Shown in pieces: positions 16,628-25,758 of a stretch of DNA of 64,000 bases. The notes beneath the pieces were generated by a model. That model made no database searches. It was not told where the DNA came from and saw nothing but the letters and a program-made list of their open reading frames with translations. This DNA is from JAJEAD01 sp965221555. GTDB lineage: Bacteria > Pseudomonadota > Gammaproteobacteria > HK1. Each line of letters opens with the position of its first letter. Positions within the stretch are counted from its first letter, which is position 1. The DNA is taken from the NCBI GenBank assembly GCA_965221555.1, contig OZ244895.1, positions 930,001 through 994,000 on the forward strand. Reading direction: 5' to 3'. Position numbers and translations under genes: made by a program.

Positions 16628-18100
16628 ATGCGGGTCCTGGGGCACTCGCTGGCCATCGCCTCGATCGCGGCGCTTCTTCCTCTCGCGTGCGCATCCGCGT
16701 CTCCGCCCGAGGCGTCGGTCGTGCACATCACGACCTTCAAGCAGCGCCCGCACTGGGACGAGCCGTGGCGATCGGGTGAGGTCGCCGCATCGTCGGGCAC
16801 CGGCTTCGTCATCGAGGGGGAGCGCATCCTCACCAACGCGCACGTGGTGAGCTGGGCGAGGGAGATACTCGTTCGCAGCTACCAGCACTCCCGGTCCCAT
16901 GTCGCCCAGGTGCGCTTCATCGCCCACGACGCCGATCTGGCGGTGCTCGAAGTGGAGGATCCGGAGTTCTTCGCCGGCATCGAGCCTCTGCGCCTGGGCG
17001 GGCTGCCCGAAGTGCGCTCCACCGTTACTACCGTGGGTTACCCCGTCGGTGGCGACCAGATCTCCTTCACGCGAGGGGTCGTCTCGCGCATCGAGAACCA
17101 GCCCTACTCCCATGTCGGCAATCGTTCCTTTCTGGCGGTGCAGACCGATGCGGCGATCAATCCGGGAAACAGCGGCGGTCCGGTGATGCAGGAAGGTCTG
17201 GTAGTGGGCGTTGCGTTCCAAAATCGCACCTGGCTCGAGAATACCGGCTACTTCATTCCGACTCCGCTCGTGCGGCACGTGCTCGAGGACATCGAGGACG
17301 GACGCTATGACGGCTTTCCGGACGCGGGAATCATGCTGTCCCGGCTCGAGAACCCGGCATTCCGCCGCTATCTCGGGTTGGGGCGGGAGTTCGACGGACA
17401 GGGGGCGCGCATCGACCACATCCTGCCGGTGCCGTCCACCGAGGCGCTGCTTCGCGTGGACGACGTTCTGCTCGCGGTGGAGGGCCATGCCGTCGACAGC
17501 GACGGCACCGTGCTCTACGAGGGCAACCGGGTGCATGTCGGCGCCGTATTCGATGCCGCACAAGCGGGTGAAGCGGTGCGGGTGGAGCTGTTGCGCAAGG
17601 GTGAGCGGATCGAGGTGAGGCTGCCGGTCCACGTCTACACCGCGGACCGCGCCGAGGGCACGCAGTACGACCTGCAACCGCGCTACTTCGTGCATGCGGG
17701 GCTGGTGTTCCTGCCCTTGAGCGCGGACTACCTCGCCGCTGTCAGCGAGGGAGAGCGCAGTGCGCTCGAGTACCCGCACCTGCACTACGCGTTGTACTAC
17801 CAGCCCTACGAGCAGCCCGAGGAACGCCGGCAAGAGAGCGTCGTGCTCGACCGGATTTTGCCGCACCCCGTCAATGCCGATCTGAAGCTCCACGAAAAGA
17901 GCCTCGTCGACCGCGTCAACGGGATTCGTATCGAAAGCCTCGCGGACCTGCCGCGTGCCTTCGAGGTGGAGGCCGGAGCCTTCCACGTCATCGAGTTTCT
18001 GGACACGGGGCGATTCGCGGTCATCGATCGGGAGGAGGCGCGGATCGCTCACCCGGGAATCGCGAATGCCTACGGGCTTCTCTCGGACCGCCGGCTGTGA
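16628..18100 (+). CDS. HtrA/Deg-like serine protease with PDZ-type region
   Basis: A 490-residue exported trypsin-fold protease. Residues 1-21 are a signal peptide ending LLPLAC, possibly a lipoprotein site although Pro at -3 is unusual. The catalytic triad is complete: His72 (ILTNAHVV), Asp103 (HDADLAVLE) and Ser182 (NPGNSGGPV). Two C-terminal segments (IDHILPVPSTEALLRVDDVL, VDRVNGIRIESLADLPRAF) look like PDZ domains, giving a Deg-type layout of protease plus PDZ plus PDZ. Expected role: envelope protein quality control. The stop overlaps the start of a catalytically dead paralog (GTGA), so the two are made together. Residues upstream of this ATG are open but unlike any leader. Confidence 0.87.
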   Translation: MRVLGHSLAIASIAALLPLACASASPPEASVVHITTFKQRPHWDEPWRSGEVAASSGTGFVIEGERILTNAHVVSWAREILVRSYQHSRSHVAQVRFIAHDADLAVLEVEDPEFFAGIEPLRLGGLPEVRSTVTTVGYPVGGDQISFTRGVVSRIENQPYSHVGNRSFLAVQTDAAINPGNSGGPVMQEGLVVGVAFQNRTWLENTGYFIPTPLVRHVLEDIEDGRYDGFPDAGIMLSRLENPAFRRYLGLGREFDGQGARIDHILPVPSTEALLRVDDVLLAVEGHAVDSDGTVLYEGNRVHVGAVFDAAQAGEAVRVELLRKGERIEVRLPVHVYTADRAEGTQYDLQPRYFVHAGLVFLPLSADYLAAVSEGERSALEYPHLHYALYYQPYEQPEERRQESVVLDRILPHPVNADLKLHEKSLVDRVNGIRIESLADLPRAFEVEAGAFHVIEFLDTGRFAVIDREEARIAHPGIANAYGLLSDRRL

Positions 18101-19584
18101 GTCGCGGCGCGTTCATCGTCGTGGTACTTGCGTTCCAGTTAGCGGCCGGGCGGGCCGAAGCCTCGGACTGGCAGCGGTCGATGGTGTGGATCGAGGCCAC
18201 CGCGGTGCGCTATTCGCACTACCAACCGTGGTCGAGCACCTCGCGCACGGTGTCGAAGAACGGACTCGTGATCGAGGGCGGCAAGGTCCTGACCACCGCC
18301 GAGGGACTGGATCATGCCACCCTGATCCGGGTGCTCCGGGAGGGGGAGGGCCGTTGGCGCCTCGCGAACATCGACTGGATAGATCCTCATGCGAACGTCG
18401 CGCTGCTGTCGGCCGGTGAGGACGGGGCGTTCGCATCGCTGCCCGCCGCGCCCTTCGCCCGACGGGTCCCCCAGAGCGGACCGGTTCGGATCGGGTACTT
18501 CCTCGATGGGCGGGTGATCTCCGCCCCCGGCACGGTGCGCCGAGTCCACGTCCCGCGAGACCCGCAACGAATCGCGCAACACATGATGCTGGAAGTCGTC
18601 ACCGAGGGGGGACCGGGGGCCGGGGGGTCGGGCTCCGCGAATGCCGGAGCCGGCGACGCGGTCGCGTCGCTGATCGTGGTGGCCGCAAACGAGGTGATCG
18701 GGCTGGGCGTCCGCCACGACGGAAGGCTGCTGTCAGTGATTCCCACCCCCCTCGTCAACGGGCTGCTCGCGCGCAAGCGCCGCGATCCGCGGGCATCGCT
18801 CGCCGGGTACCCCTTCACTTGGCAGGACACCCAGAACCCCGCCACCACCGAGTATCTCGGTCTTCCCGGCACCCCTCGCGGAGTCGTGGTCAGCGCGGTC
18901 CCCGCCCTGTCGCCCTTCTCGGCGTACCTGCGCCCCCGCGACCTCATCCTCTCCATCGACGGGTTCGAGATCGAGAGCGACGGTAATTACCTCGACCCCG
19001 AGTACGGCTATCTGCCCTTGGGCAATCTCTCGACTCGCGACAAGTTCGCCGGAGACTCGTCCACCTTCGAGATCTGGCGCGCGGGAGCGGTCCTGACCGT
19101 CGAGCTGGCGCTGCCGCGGGTGAGCTACGCCGATGCGCTCGTACCGGATCGGGACTTTGACCGACGCCCGGAGTATGCGGTCGCGGGCGGGCTCGTCTTC
19201 CAACCGCTTACCACCGACTACCTTCGCAGTTGGGACCCGCAGTGGCGCGGATCGGCGCCTTTCCGGCTGCACTATTACCTCCACCAGCCTTCCCGGGCGG
19301 AGCGCCGAAACCTGGTGGTGCTCTCTCAGGTGCTGCCCGATCCCTTCAATCTCGGCTATCGGGACTTCGCTTTCCGGGTCGTCGATCGCATCAACGGGAG
19401 GCCCGTGGCCAACCTGCGCGACCTCGAGTCGGCGCTTGAGAATCCGGGAGGGGGCTTTCACGTCATCGACCTTCTGCCCGCGCGCGGTCCGACCCGGCTG
19501 GTGCTGGACAGTGCGGGCCTCGACGAGGCGACGCAACGCGTCCTGCGCAGGTACGGCCTGCCCGCGGCGCAGGTCATTCACTGA
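18097..19584 (+). CDS. HtrA-like pseudoprotease, paralog of the upstream protease
   Basis: A 495-residue exported protein starting at a GTG that overlaps the protease stop by 4 nt. The N-terminus is a signal peptide (SRGAFIVVVLAFQLAAGRAEA). Alignment by eye with its neighbour gives the same order of elements, but the triad is gone: TNAHVV becomes TTAEGLD, the HDADLAVL region becomes DPHANVALL, and NPGNSGGPV becomes a diverged GDAVASLIVV. The PDZ-like C-terminal part is better kept (RPRDLILSIDGFEIES, VVDRINGRPVANLRDLE). A regulatory or substrate-delivery partner of the active protease is the likeliest role, as inference. Confidence 0.8.
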   Translation: MSRGAFIVVVLAFQLAAGRAEASDWQRSMVWIEATAVRYSHYQPWSSTSRTVSKNGLVIEGGKVLTTAEGLDHATLIRVLREGEGRWRLANIDWIDPHANVALLSAGEDGAFASLPAAPFARRVPQSGPVRIGYFLDGRVISAPGTVRRVHVPRDPQRIAQHMMLEVVTEGGPGAGGSGSANAGAGDAVASLIVVAANEVIGLGVRHDGRLLSVIPTPLVNGLLARKRRDPRASLAGYPFTWQDTQNPATTEYLGLPGTPRGVVVSAVPALSPFSAYLRPRDLILSIDGFEIESDGNYLDPEYGYLPLGNLSTRDKFAGDSSTFEIWRAGAVLTVELALPRVSYADALVPDRDFDRRPEYAVAGGLVFQPLTTDYLRSWDPQWRGSAPFRLHYYLHQPSRAERRNLVVLSQVLPDPFNLGYRDFAFRVVDRINGRPVANLRDLESALENPGGGFHVIDLLPARGPTRLVLDSAGLDEATQRVLRRYGLPAAQVIH

Positions 19585-19610
19585 AGTGGGGCCTTCCGCG
19601 GGCGCCGCAC

Positions 19611-19659
19611 CGTGCGCACATCGGCGTCCGCCAGTTGAGAAATCGGCGAAGTTTGCGGG
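19611..19659. repeat. MITE-like repeat remnant, copy 4 (one end only)
   Basis: Only one terminus remains: CCCGCAAACTTCGCCGATTT read on the minus strand, followed by CTCAACTGGCGGACGCCGAT. The terminal CCCGC directly follows the TGA stop codon of the BKACE gene. Confidence 0.7.
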
Positions 19660-20559
19660 TCAGGCCGGTGGTAGGGACTGGCCCCGCGGGGGGAGACTGA
19701 GGATCTCCGCCGCGCGCGCGGGCTCGACCACGTCGGCGCCGAGCTCGCGGATGATGCGTACCGCCTTCTCGACGAGATCGCCGTTGGAGGCGAAGACCCC
19801 CTTGGAGAGGTAGAGGTTGTCCTCCAGTCCGACGCGGGTGTGGCCGCCGAGGGTCACCGCCTGCGCCACCATCGGGAACTCGAAGCGCGAGATGCCGAAG
19901 GCCGCCCAGCGCGCGTTGTCGGGCAGGAGGCTGCGCATGAAGGACATCGCTTCCGGAGTGGCGGGCGAGGCGTAGCGGATCCCGAGGCAGAGCTGGAACA
20001 TTGGCGGATCCTCGATCAGTCCCTCGTCGATGAGCTGGCGCGCGAGCACCACGTGGCCGGGCTCGAAGCACTCGATTTCCGGTTTCACCCCGATCTCCTT
20101 CGCGATGCCGGCCATCGCCCGCAGGTGGGCCGGGGTGTTCATGAACACCTGTTCGCCAAAGTTGAAGGTGGCGACATCCAGAGTGCAGATATCGGGGCGA
20201 AGCTCCTCGATGTGGCGCATCCGGCGCTTCGGGGTGGTGAGGGTGGTGCCTGCCGCGGGCGTCGTGGGGTCGTCCTCGTCGGGCACGTAGCGCGCTCCCC
20301 AGCCGGTGGTGAGATTGATGATGACGTCGCTGCCGCTGTCCCGGATGCGTCCGACCACTTCGCGGAAGAGCTCGGGGTCGCCGGAGTGGATGCCGGTCTC
20401 GGGGTCACGCACGTGGATGTGGACCGCGGCGGCGCCGGCGCTGCGCGCGTCGAGGCAGGCCTGCGCGATCTGTTTCGGCGTGATGGGGAAGTCGGGATGC
20501 CGGTGGTGATTGTCGTGACTGCCGCTGACCGCGCAGGTGAGGATGACTTCTTGCGCCAT
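19660..20559 (-). CDS. BKACE family beta-keto acid cleavage enzyme (DUF849)
   Basis: A 299-residue TIM-barrel, zinc-dependent enzyme. BKACE proteins condense a beta-keto acid with acetyl-CoA and split it into an acyl-CoA and acetoacetate; known substrates include 3-keto-5-aminohexanoate and dehydrocarnitine. Metal ligands appear as His47 and His49 in AVHIHVRDPETG. Other family features are LTTGWGARY, CTLDVATFNFGEQVFMNTP, and GGHTRVGLEDNLYLSKG near the C-terminus with the catalytic-site Glu region. An AAGGAG site 6 nt before the ATG supports the start. With choline dehydrogenase and a TauABC transporter nearby, a carnitine- or betaine-type substrate is plausible but unproven. The stop abuts a MITE remnant. 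Confidence 0.9.
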   Translation of the reverse strand: MAQEVILTCAVSGSHDNHHRHPDFPITPKQIAQACLDARSAGAAAVHIHVRDPETGIHSGDPELFREVVGRIRDSGSDVIINLTTGWGARYVPDEDDPTTPAAGTTLTTPKRRMRHIEELRPDICTLDVATFNFGEQVFMNTPAHLRAMAGIAKEIGVKPEIECFEPGHVVLARQLIDEGLIEDPPMFQLCLGIRYASPATPEAMSFMRSLLPDNARWAAFGISRFEFPMVAQAVTLGGHTRVGLEDNLYLSKGVFASNGDLVEKAVRIIRELGADVVEPARAAEILSLPPRGQSLPPA

Positions 20560-20793
20560 GGGGGTCTCCTTCGTGGTGGCGCGCAGGATAGTGCCGGGAC
20601 CGACGCCGGGTCCACGCCGCGGCGCTTCAGTGACCGGACGATGCGGGCGGATTCCCGCTCACCCGGGGAGTGATGATAGAGGCGTTCGCAGGGGTCTGCG
20701 CTGTTCCCCGAGTGGGTGGGGATTCACGAGTACCCGGGGAGCACGCGGGTTCTCGCAGGGGCGCGAGCGCGGAAATGCGGGCGGGGGCCGAAT

Positions 20794-22722
20794 TCAGAGG
20801 TTCTCAATGCGCAGTGGCGGCAGATCTCCGGCGGGGCGAAAGCCGAAGACCCGGCCGTAGAAGGAGAGCTCGGCCCCAAGCGTGGCCTCGATGGTCTCGG
20901 CCCGCCGGAACCCGTGCTGCTCACCCTCGAAGGCGAGGTAGGCGACGGGGAGGCCCCGGTCGCGCAGCACCCGCACCATGCGCTCGGCCTGGTCCGGCGG
21001 CACGACCTTGTCCTCGAGTCCCTGGAAGAAGATAACCGGGCAGGAGAGCCGCTCGGCGCTGTGGATGGGGGAGCGCTCCCGGTAGCGCTCCGCCTGCTTC
21101 GGCCAGGGGCCGACGAGGCGATCGAGATAGCGCGACTCGAACTTGTGGGTGTCGCGGGCGAGCGCCTCCAGATCGCTGATGCCGTAGAAGCTGGCTCCCG
21201 CCTTGAATACGTCGTGGAACACGAGCGCGGCAAGGGTCGTGAATCCGCCCGCGCTGCCGCCGCGGATCGCGAGCCGCTCGCGGTCTGCCTCGCCTTGCGC
21301 CGCGAGATGGAGAGCGCCGTTGACGCAGTCCTCGACATCGGCGAGGCCCCAGGCCTCCGAGAGGCGGTCGCGATAGGCGCGGCCGTAGCCGGTGCTGCCC
21401 CGGTAGTCGACATCGAGCACCGCGAAGCCCCGGCTCGTCCAGTACTGGATGCGCAGGTCCAGGGTCGTCGAGGTCGCTCCGGTCGGCCCCCCGTGGCTGA
21501 CCACGATGAGGGGCGGGCGCTCTGCGTCCGGCGCCTCGTAGTCCGCGTTCGCGGGCGGATAGAAGAAGGCGTGGGCGCGCTCGCCGTCACCGGTGGGGAA
21601 GTCGACCGGTCGCGGAATCGAGAGGTGTGCGGGGTCGAGGGAGACCGGGAAGGATTGGCGCAGGGTCTGCATCAGGTCGCCGGCGATATCCACCCGCAGT
21701 ACCGACCCGGGCATATCCGGAGCGCCGGCGAGCAGCACACAGGCATCGCCGTGCACCGCGAGGTCCGCAATGGTTTCCAGGTGGGCGCAGCAGGGCTGGA
21801 TTTTCACCCCGCCGGTGTCGTCGAGGCGCATGAGACGCCAGCGCCCCGCGTCGCAGCAAGCGAACACGATGCTCCCGTCGCGGGCGAACCCGTAGGTCGC
21901 GGTGCCGAGCTGCCACTGCGGGTGGGCGATCTCGACCTCGGCCTCGTAGACCGGCTCCAGCTTTCCGCTCCGCCAGCGGTAGAGGTTCCACCATCCCGTT
22001 CGGTCGCATACCAGGTGCAGGACGCCTTCGGGGGACCATTCCGGCTGATACACCGATACCCCGTCGCCGCCCGCCACGCGAGTCGCCTCGCCCAGCGAGC
22101 CATCGCTCGCGATGCGCGCGAGCCATACCGCGCTCTCGTCCCAGGGCATGTCGGGGTGGTCCCAGGTCACCCACGCCAGCCACTCCCCGTCCGGACTCGG
22201 CGCGGGGCTGCTGTAGAAATCGTGTCCTTCGTGCAGCACTCGCGTCTCGCCGCCCGAGAGGGAGACCGCAATTAGCGCATTGGCGGCTTCCGTCCCGTCT
22301 TCGAAGTGGGTTTCCCGCACGCACACGATGCGCGACCGGTGCGCATCGAGCCGCATGTCGGCGTAACGGTGGGGACCCTCGGGGGTGAGCGGCGTCGGCG
22401 GCGAGTCCGCTTCCTTCGCATAGAGGCGCTGGTCGGAGTCGTTGGCGAACCACACCCGACCGTCTCGCACCAGGAAGCTGCCGCCTCCGTATTCGTGCAC
22501 CCGGGTGCGCACGTTGAAAGGCGCGGGAACGAGGTCGCGCACCGTGCCGTCGGGCTCGCGGCAGACGAGCGCGGAACGCCCTCCCTCGGCGGGACGACCC
22601 TCAAGCCAGCAGATCCGGTCTCCGTCGACCGCCACCGCCTCGAGGCGAACGCTCTGCGCCGTAATCTGGCCGGTGTCGATCGGAGATTCCCACTCTCCGT
22701 AGCGCGCGATCTTCTTCGCCAC
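20794..22722 (-). CDS. S9 family prolyl oligopeptidase/dipeptidyl aminopeptidase-like protein
   Basis: A 642-residue protein with an N-terminal seven-bladed beta-propeller region (residues ~20-380) and a C-terminal alpha/beta-hydrolase domain. The nucleophile is in GGSAGGF near residue 490. The acid is in FQGLEDKVVPPDQAE near 571 and the histidine in EGEQHGFR near 603. The oxyanion-side motif is VVSHGGPTGATS, and DYRGSTGYGRAYRD is typical for S9C peptidases. No signal peptide is seen, so it acts in the cytoplasm on short peptides. It starts at a GTG with AAGGAG 6 nt upstream. It is monocistronic. Confidence 0.9.
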   Translation of the reverse strand: MAKKIARYGEWESPIDTGQITAQSVRLEAVAVDGDRICWLEGRPAEGGRSALVCREPDGTVRDLVPAPFNVRTRVHEYGGGSFLVRDGRVWFANDSDQRLYAKEADSPPTPLTPEGPHRYADMRLDAHRSRIVCVRETHFEDGTEAANALIAVSLSGGETRVLHEGHDFYSSPAPSPDGEWLAWVTWDHPDMPWDESAVWLARIASDGSLGEATRVAGGDGVSVYQPEWSPEGVLHLVCDRTGWWNLYRWRSGKLEPVYEAEVEIAHPQWQLGTATYGFARDGSIVFACCDAGRWRLMRLDDTGGVKIQPCCAHLETIADLAVHGDACVLLAGAPDMPGSVLRVDIAGDLMQTLRQSFPVSLDPAHLSIPRPVDFPTGDGERAHAFFYPPANADYEAPDAERPPLIVVSHGGPTGATSTTLDLRIQYWTSRGFAVLDVDYRGSTGYGRAYRDRLSEAWGLADVEDCVNGALHLAAQGEADRERLAIRGGSAGGFTTLAALVFHDVFKAGASFYGISDLEALARDTHKFESRYLDRLVGPWPKQAERYRERSPIHSAERLSCPVIFFQGLEDKVVPPDQAERMVRVLRDRGLPVAYLAFEGEQHGFRRAETIEATLGAELSFYGRVFGFRPAGDLPPLRIENL

Positions 22723-22770
22723 CGGTTCTCCTTGTCACATCCACACCACCCACCGAGCCGTTCCCATTAT

Positions 22771-22797
22771 GCCCCTCACGTGGTTCACGTGAGGGGC
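22771..22797 (-). terminator. Perfect hairpin downstream of betA
   Basis: GCCCCTCACGTG and CACGTGAGGGGC form a perfect 12-bp stem with a 3-nt loop. It lies 47 nt beyond the betA stop on the minus strand. No long U-tract follows, so it may be an intrinsic terminator of weak type or an mRNA 3'-end stabiliser. Confidence 0.55.
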
Positions 22798-22843
22798 AGG
22801 GCGAAGAGATTCGGGCGGTGCAGGCCCGCAGTTGAGCGGCGCT

Positions 22844-24565
22844 TCACACCTCCACGTTTCTTTGCGGCGTGCCCGAACGCTGCCGGGTCTCCCACTCCGG
22901 GTCGATCCACGTCGGCGCGTTCGAAGGAGGCAGCGCGGGGCGGCCCCGGATGAGATCGGAGGCCTTCTCCGCGGTCATGATGGTGGGCGCGTTGAGGTTG
23001 CCGTTGGTGATAACGGGAAAGATCGACGAGTCTACGACGCGCAGGCCCTCGATCCCGATGACCCGGCACTGCGGATCCACGACCGCCATGGGGTCGCTGG
23101 CCGCGCCCATCTTGCAGGCGCTGGAGGGGTGGTAGGCGGTCTCGCCCGCCTTGCGCACCCACGCGTCGATCTCCTCGTCGCTTCGCACCGCATCGCCCGG
23201 TGCGACCTCTTCGCCCCGGAAGGGATCCAGCGCCGGCTGATGCATGATCTCGCGGGTCAGGCGCACCGCGGCTCGCCAGTCGGCGCGATCCTGCTCGTGC
23301 TGGAGGTAGTTGAACAGGATGCTCGGCTTCGCCCTCGGATCCGCCGACCGGATGTGCACGCGCCCCCGGCTCTTCGGTTTGTTGGGCCCGACGTGCACCT
23401 GGTAGCCGTGTCCCTGGAACCTGCCCATCCCCCCCGCGCGCAGCGCATGCGCCGGCTCGTTCGACGGTACGTATGCGGCCGGCATGAAGTGGTATTGGAT
23501 GTCGGGCCAGCGCTGTCCCGCCCGGGACCGGATGAAGGCGCAGGACTCGAAGTGGTTGGTGGCGCCCAGGCCGTCCTTGCGCAGCAGCCAGCGCGCCCCG
23601 ATGAGCATGCGGCTTGCGAAGCCGATCTTGCCGTTCAGAGTGATCGGCTGCCGGCATCGGAACTGGTAGTAGACCTCCAGGTGGTCCTGCAGGTTCGCGC
23701 CCACCCCGGGCAGATCGTGGCGCACTTCAACGCCCGCGGCGCCGAGCACCGCCCCGGGCCCGATCCCGGAGAGCTGCAGGATCACCGGTGAACCGATGGC
23801 GCCCGCCGAGAGTATGACCTCCCTTCGGGCGCGCGCCTGGCGCGTTTGACCGCCGCGTTCGTACTCAACGCCCACCGCCCGGCGCCCCTCCAGCACTACG
23901 CGATGGGTGAGGGCCTTGGTCTCCACCTTGAGGTTGGTTCGTTGCATGGCCGGGCGCAGATACGCATTGGCCGTCGACCAGCGCACCCCGTCCTTTACCG
24001 TCATGTGCATCGGGCCGAAGCCTTCCTGCTGGAAGCCGTTGTAGTCCGGGCTCACGGGATAGCCGGCCTGCTCTCCGGCCCGGATGAAGGCTTCGTAGAG
24101 GGGGTTCAGGCGCATCTCGTTGCCGTTGCAGGTCACAAGTGGCCCTTCCTCGCCCCGGTACTCGTCGCCGCCGTCCTTCCATGCCTCGGCGCGGCGGAAG
24201 TAGGGCAGGCAGTTGCGGTAGCTCCAGCCCGTGGCGCCCTGCTCCTCCCATTCGTCGAAGTCGCAGGCGTGTCCGCGCACGTACACCATGCCGTTGATGG
24301 ACGATGAGCCTCCCAGGGCCTTGCCCCGCGGACAGTTCATGCGCCGACCGTCGAGGCCGGGCTCGGGGTCGGACTCGAAGCCCCAGTTGAATCGCGGCAT
24401 GAACAACGGGATCCCGAGCGCGGCCGGCATCTGGATGAAGACGCTGCGATCGCTTCCGCCCCCTTCCAGCACCAGCACCCGTGTGTCCGGGTCCTCGCTC
24501 AGCCGGTTCGCGAGCACGCAGCCCGCGGAGCCTGCCCCGATGACGATGTAGTCGAATTCTTCCAT
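22844..24565 (-). CDS. betA: Choline dehydrogenase (GMC oxidoreductase)
   Basis: A 573-residue FAD enzyme of the GMC family, oxidising choline to betaine aldehyde and possibly on to betaine. The FAD-binding motif is DYIVIGAGSAGCVLANRLSE at residues 4-23. The GMC signatures GKALGGSSSINGMVYVRG and GAIGSPVILQLSGIGP are intact. The catalytic region YHPSSACKMG and the C-terminal NGNLNAPTIMTAEKASDLI are typical of BetA. The ATG at 24565 was chosen because the FAD fold begins four residues later; the frame is open for 19 more codons. No betB or betI is adjacent. Other GMC alcohol dehydrogenases are possible. Confidence 0.85.
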   Translation of the reverse strand: MEEFDYIVIGAGSAGCVLANRLSEDPDTRVLVLEGGGSDRSVFIQMPAALGIPLFMPRFNWGFESDPEPGLDGRRMNCPRGKALGGSSSINGMVYVRGHACDFDEWEEQGATGWSYRNCLPYFRRAEAWKDGGDEYRGEEGPLVTCNGNEMRLNPLYEAFIRAGEQAGYPVSPDYNGFQQEGFGPMHMTVKDGVRWSTANAYLRPAMQRTNLKVETKALTHRVVLEGRRAVGVEYERGGQTRQARARREVILSAGAIGSPVILQLSGIGPGAVLGAAGVEVRHDLPGVGANLQDHLEVYYQFRCRQPITLNGKIGFASRMLIGARWLLRKDGLGATNHFESCAFIRSRAGQRWPDIQYHFMPAAYVPSNEPAHALRAGGMGRFQGHGYQVHVGPNKPKSRGRVHIRSADPRAKPSILFNYLQHEQDRADWRAAVRLTREIMHQPALDPFRGEEVAPGDAVRSDEEIDAWVRKAGETAYHPSSACKMGAASDPMAVVDPQCRVIGIEGLRVVDSSIFPVITNGNLNAPTIMTAEKASDLIRGRPALPPSNAPTWIDPEWETRQRSGTPQRNVEV

Positions 24566-24650
24566 CTCGCGACTTCTTCCGGTGGTTCGGCGCGAGGTTC
24601 GCAGAAGACTCGGGTCTCGCACAAGCCGCGCCCGCCGCGCCCGCGCTTAG

Positions 24651-24810
24651 CCCGGATGTTTCACCGATTTACGGCCGCTTCGGGCGCCAAGATGCCGTGA
24701 TGGCAGGAAGCAAGGACTGAAAGACGCGCAACGGCGAGCCGGAAACAGGTGAAGCGCCGGTGGTGCTTCGCCCCGGCGAGCGGGCAAGCCACGGATGGCT
24801 TGCCCGGCCC
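24651..24810. repeat. MITE-like dispersed repeat, copy 5 (left end and interior, right end lost)
   Basis: The left terminus CCCGGATGTTTCACCGATTT follows TTAG at 24647-24650. The interior runs through the long-form segment (GACTGAAAGACGCGCAACGG, then GAAGCGCCGGTGGTGCTTCG, then a GCAAGCC/GGCTTGC hairpin). The right terminus is missing next to the tauC stop codon. Confidence 0.75.
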
Positions 24811-24846
24811 GCACGCGAAACGGGTCGGCCAGGACCCTGCCGGCGC

Positions 24847-25758
24847 TCAGCCCTTGCCCTTCCAGGGGATCAGCCACCCTTCGAGCACGCGCATAAGCAT
24901 TTCGATGGCGAAGCCGATCGCGCCGATGATGATGATTCCGATCACTACCACGTCGGTCTGAAGGAAGTTCTTGGCGACCATCATCATCGATCCGACTCCC
25001 TGGTCCGCGGCCACCAGCTCCGCGGCCACCAGCGTCCCCCAGCACACCCCCATGGAGGTTCGCAGGCCGGTGAAGATCTCCGGCAACGCGTTGGGGAGAA
25101 TGACGTGGCGAAGGACCTGGGTCCGGGAGGCCCCCAGCGAGTAGGCGGCGTGGACCTTCGAGATCCGCACCGAGCTGACTCCGGACCGCGCCGCGATCAG
25201 CATGATGAAGAGCGCGGCGAGGAAGAGCAGGAAAGTCTTCGCGGTCTCGTCGATCCCGAGCCAAAGGATGACAAGCGGGATCAGGGCGAGCGGCGGAATC
25301 GGGCGGATGAACTCGACGACCGGGTCCAGAAGACCGCGCGCCACCGAATTGAGCCCCATGGCGAAGCCGAGGGGAATGCCGACCAGCGCGCCGAACAGCA
25401 CCCCGAGCAGCACCCGCTTGACCGAGGTCCAGACGTGCTCCCCGAGCGAGACGTTTCGGTAGCCCTCCAGCACCAGGCTCACGAAGCGGTCGACCACGCC
25501 GGGCCGGGCCCGATTGGGGTCCTCCCACGGGTAGAGGCTGCCGTCGAGGGGCGGCCAGAATATGGGATCGAGAAGACCGCCAACGGTGGTTATCCACCAG
25601 GCGAGGATCAGCGCCACCACGGTGACGATCGACCACAGGCGGCCCGAGTTCACGGCCGACGCGTCGCCGAACTTGACGGTCTTCTGCCGGGTGAACGAGT
25701 TGTCCGCGACGCCCAGCCAGATGGCCAGCGACGAGGGCTGGTTCTGGTGCTTAGCCAT
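24847..25758 (-). CDS. tauC: TauC-type ABC transporter permease
   Basis: A 303-residue inner-membrane permease of the NitT/TauT family. Several hydrophobic helices are visible (SIVTVVALILAWWITTVGGL, LGVLFGALVGIPLGFAMGL, FLLFLAALFIMLIAA, VVVIGIIIIGAIGFAIEML). The EAA loop that contacts the ATPase is seen as HAAYSLGASRTQVLRHVILP followed by ALPEIFTGLR. It overlaps tauB by 8 nt. With TauA and TauB it should import taurine or a similar sulfonate; other TauT substrates cannot be excluded. Confidence 0.88.
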   Translation of the reverse strand: MAKHQNQPSSLAIWLGVADNSFTRQKTVKFGDASAVNSGRLWSIVTVVALILAWWITTVGGLLDPIFWPPLDGSLYPWEDPNRARPGVVDRFVSLVLEGYRNVSLGEHVWTSVKRVLLGVLFGALVGIPLGFAMGLNSVARGLLDPVVEFIRPIPPLALIPLVILWLGIDETAKTFLLFLAALFIMLIAARSGVSSVRISKVHAAYSLGASRTQVLRHVILPNALPEIFTGLRTSMGVCWGTLVAAELVAADQGVGSMMMVAKNFLQTDVVVIGIIIIGAIGFAIEMLMRVLEGWLIPWKGKG

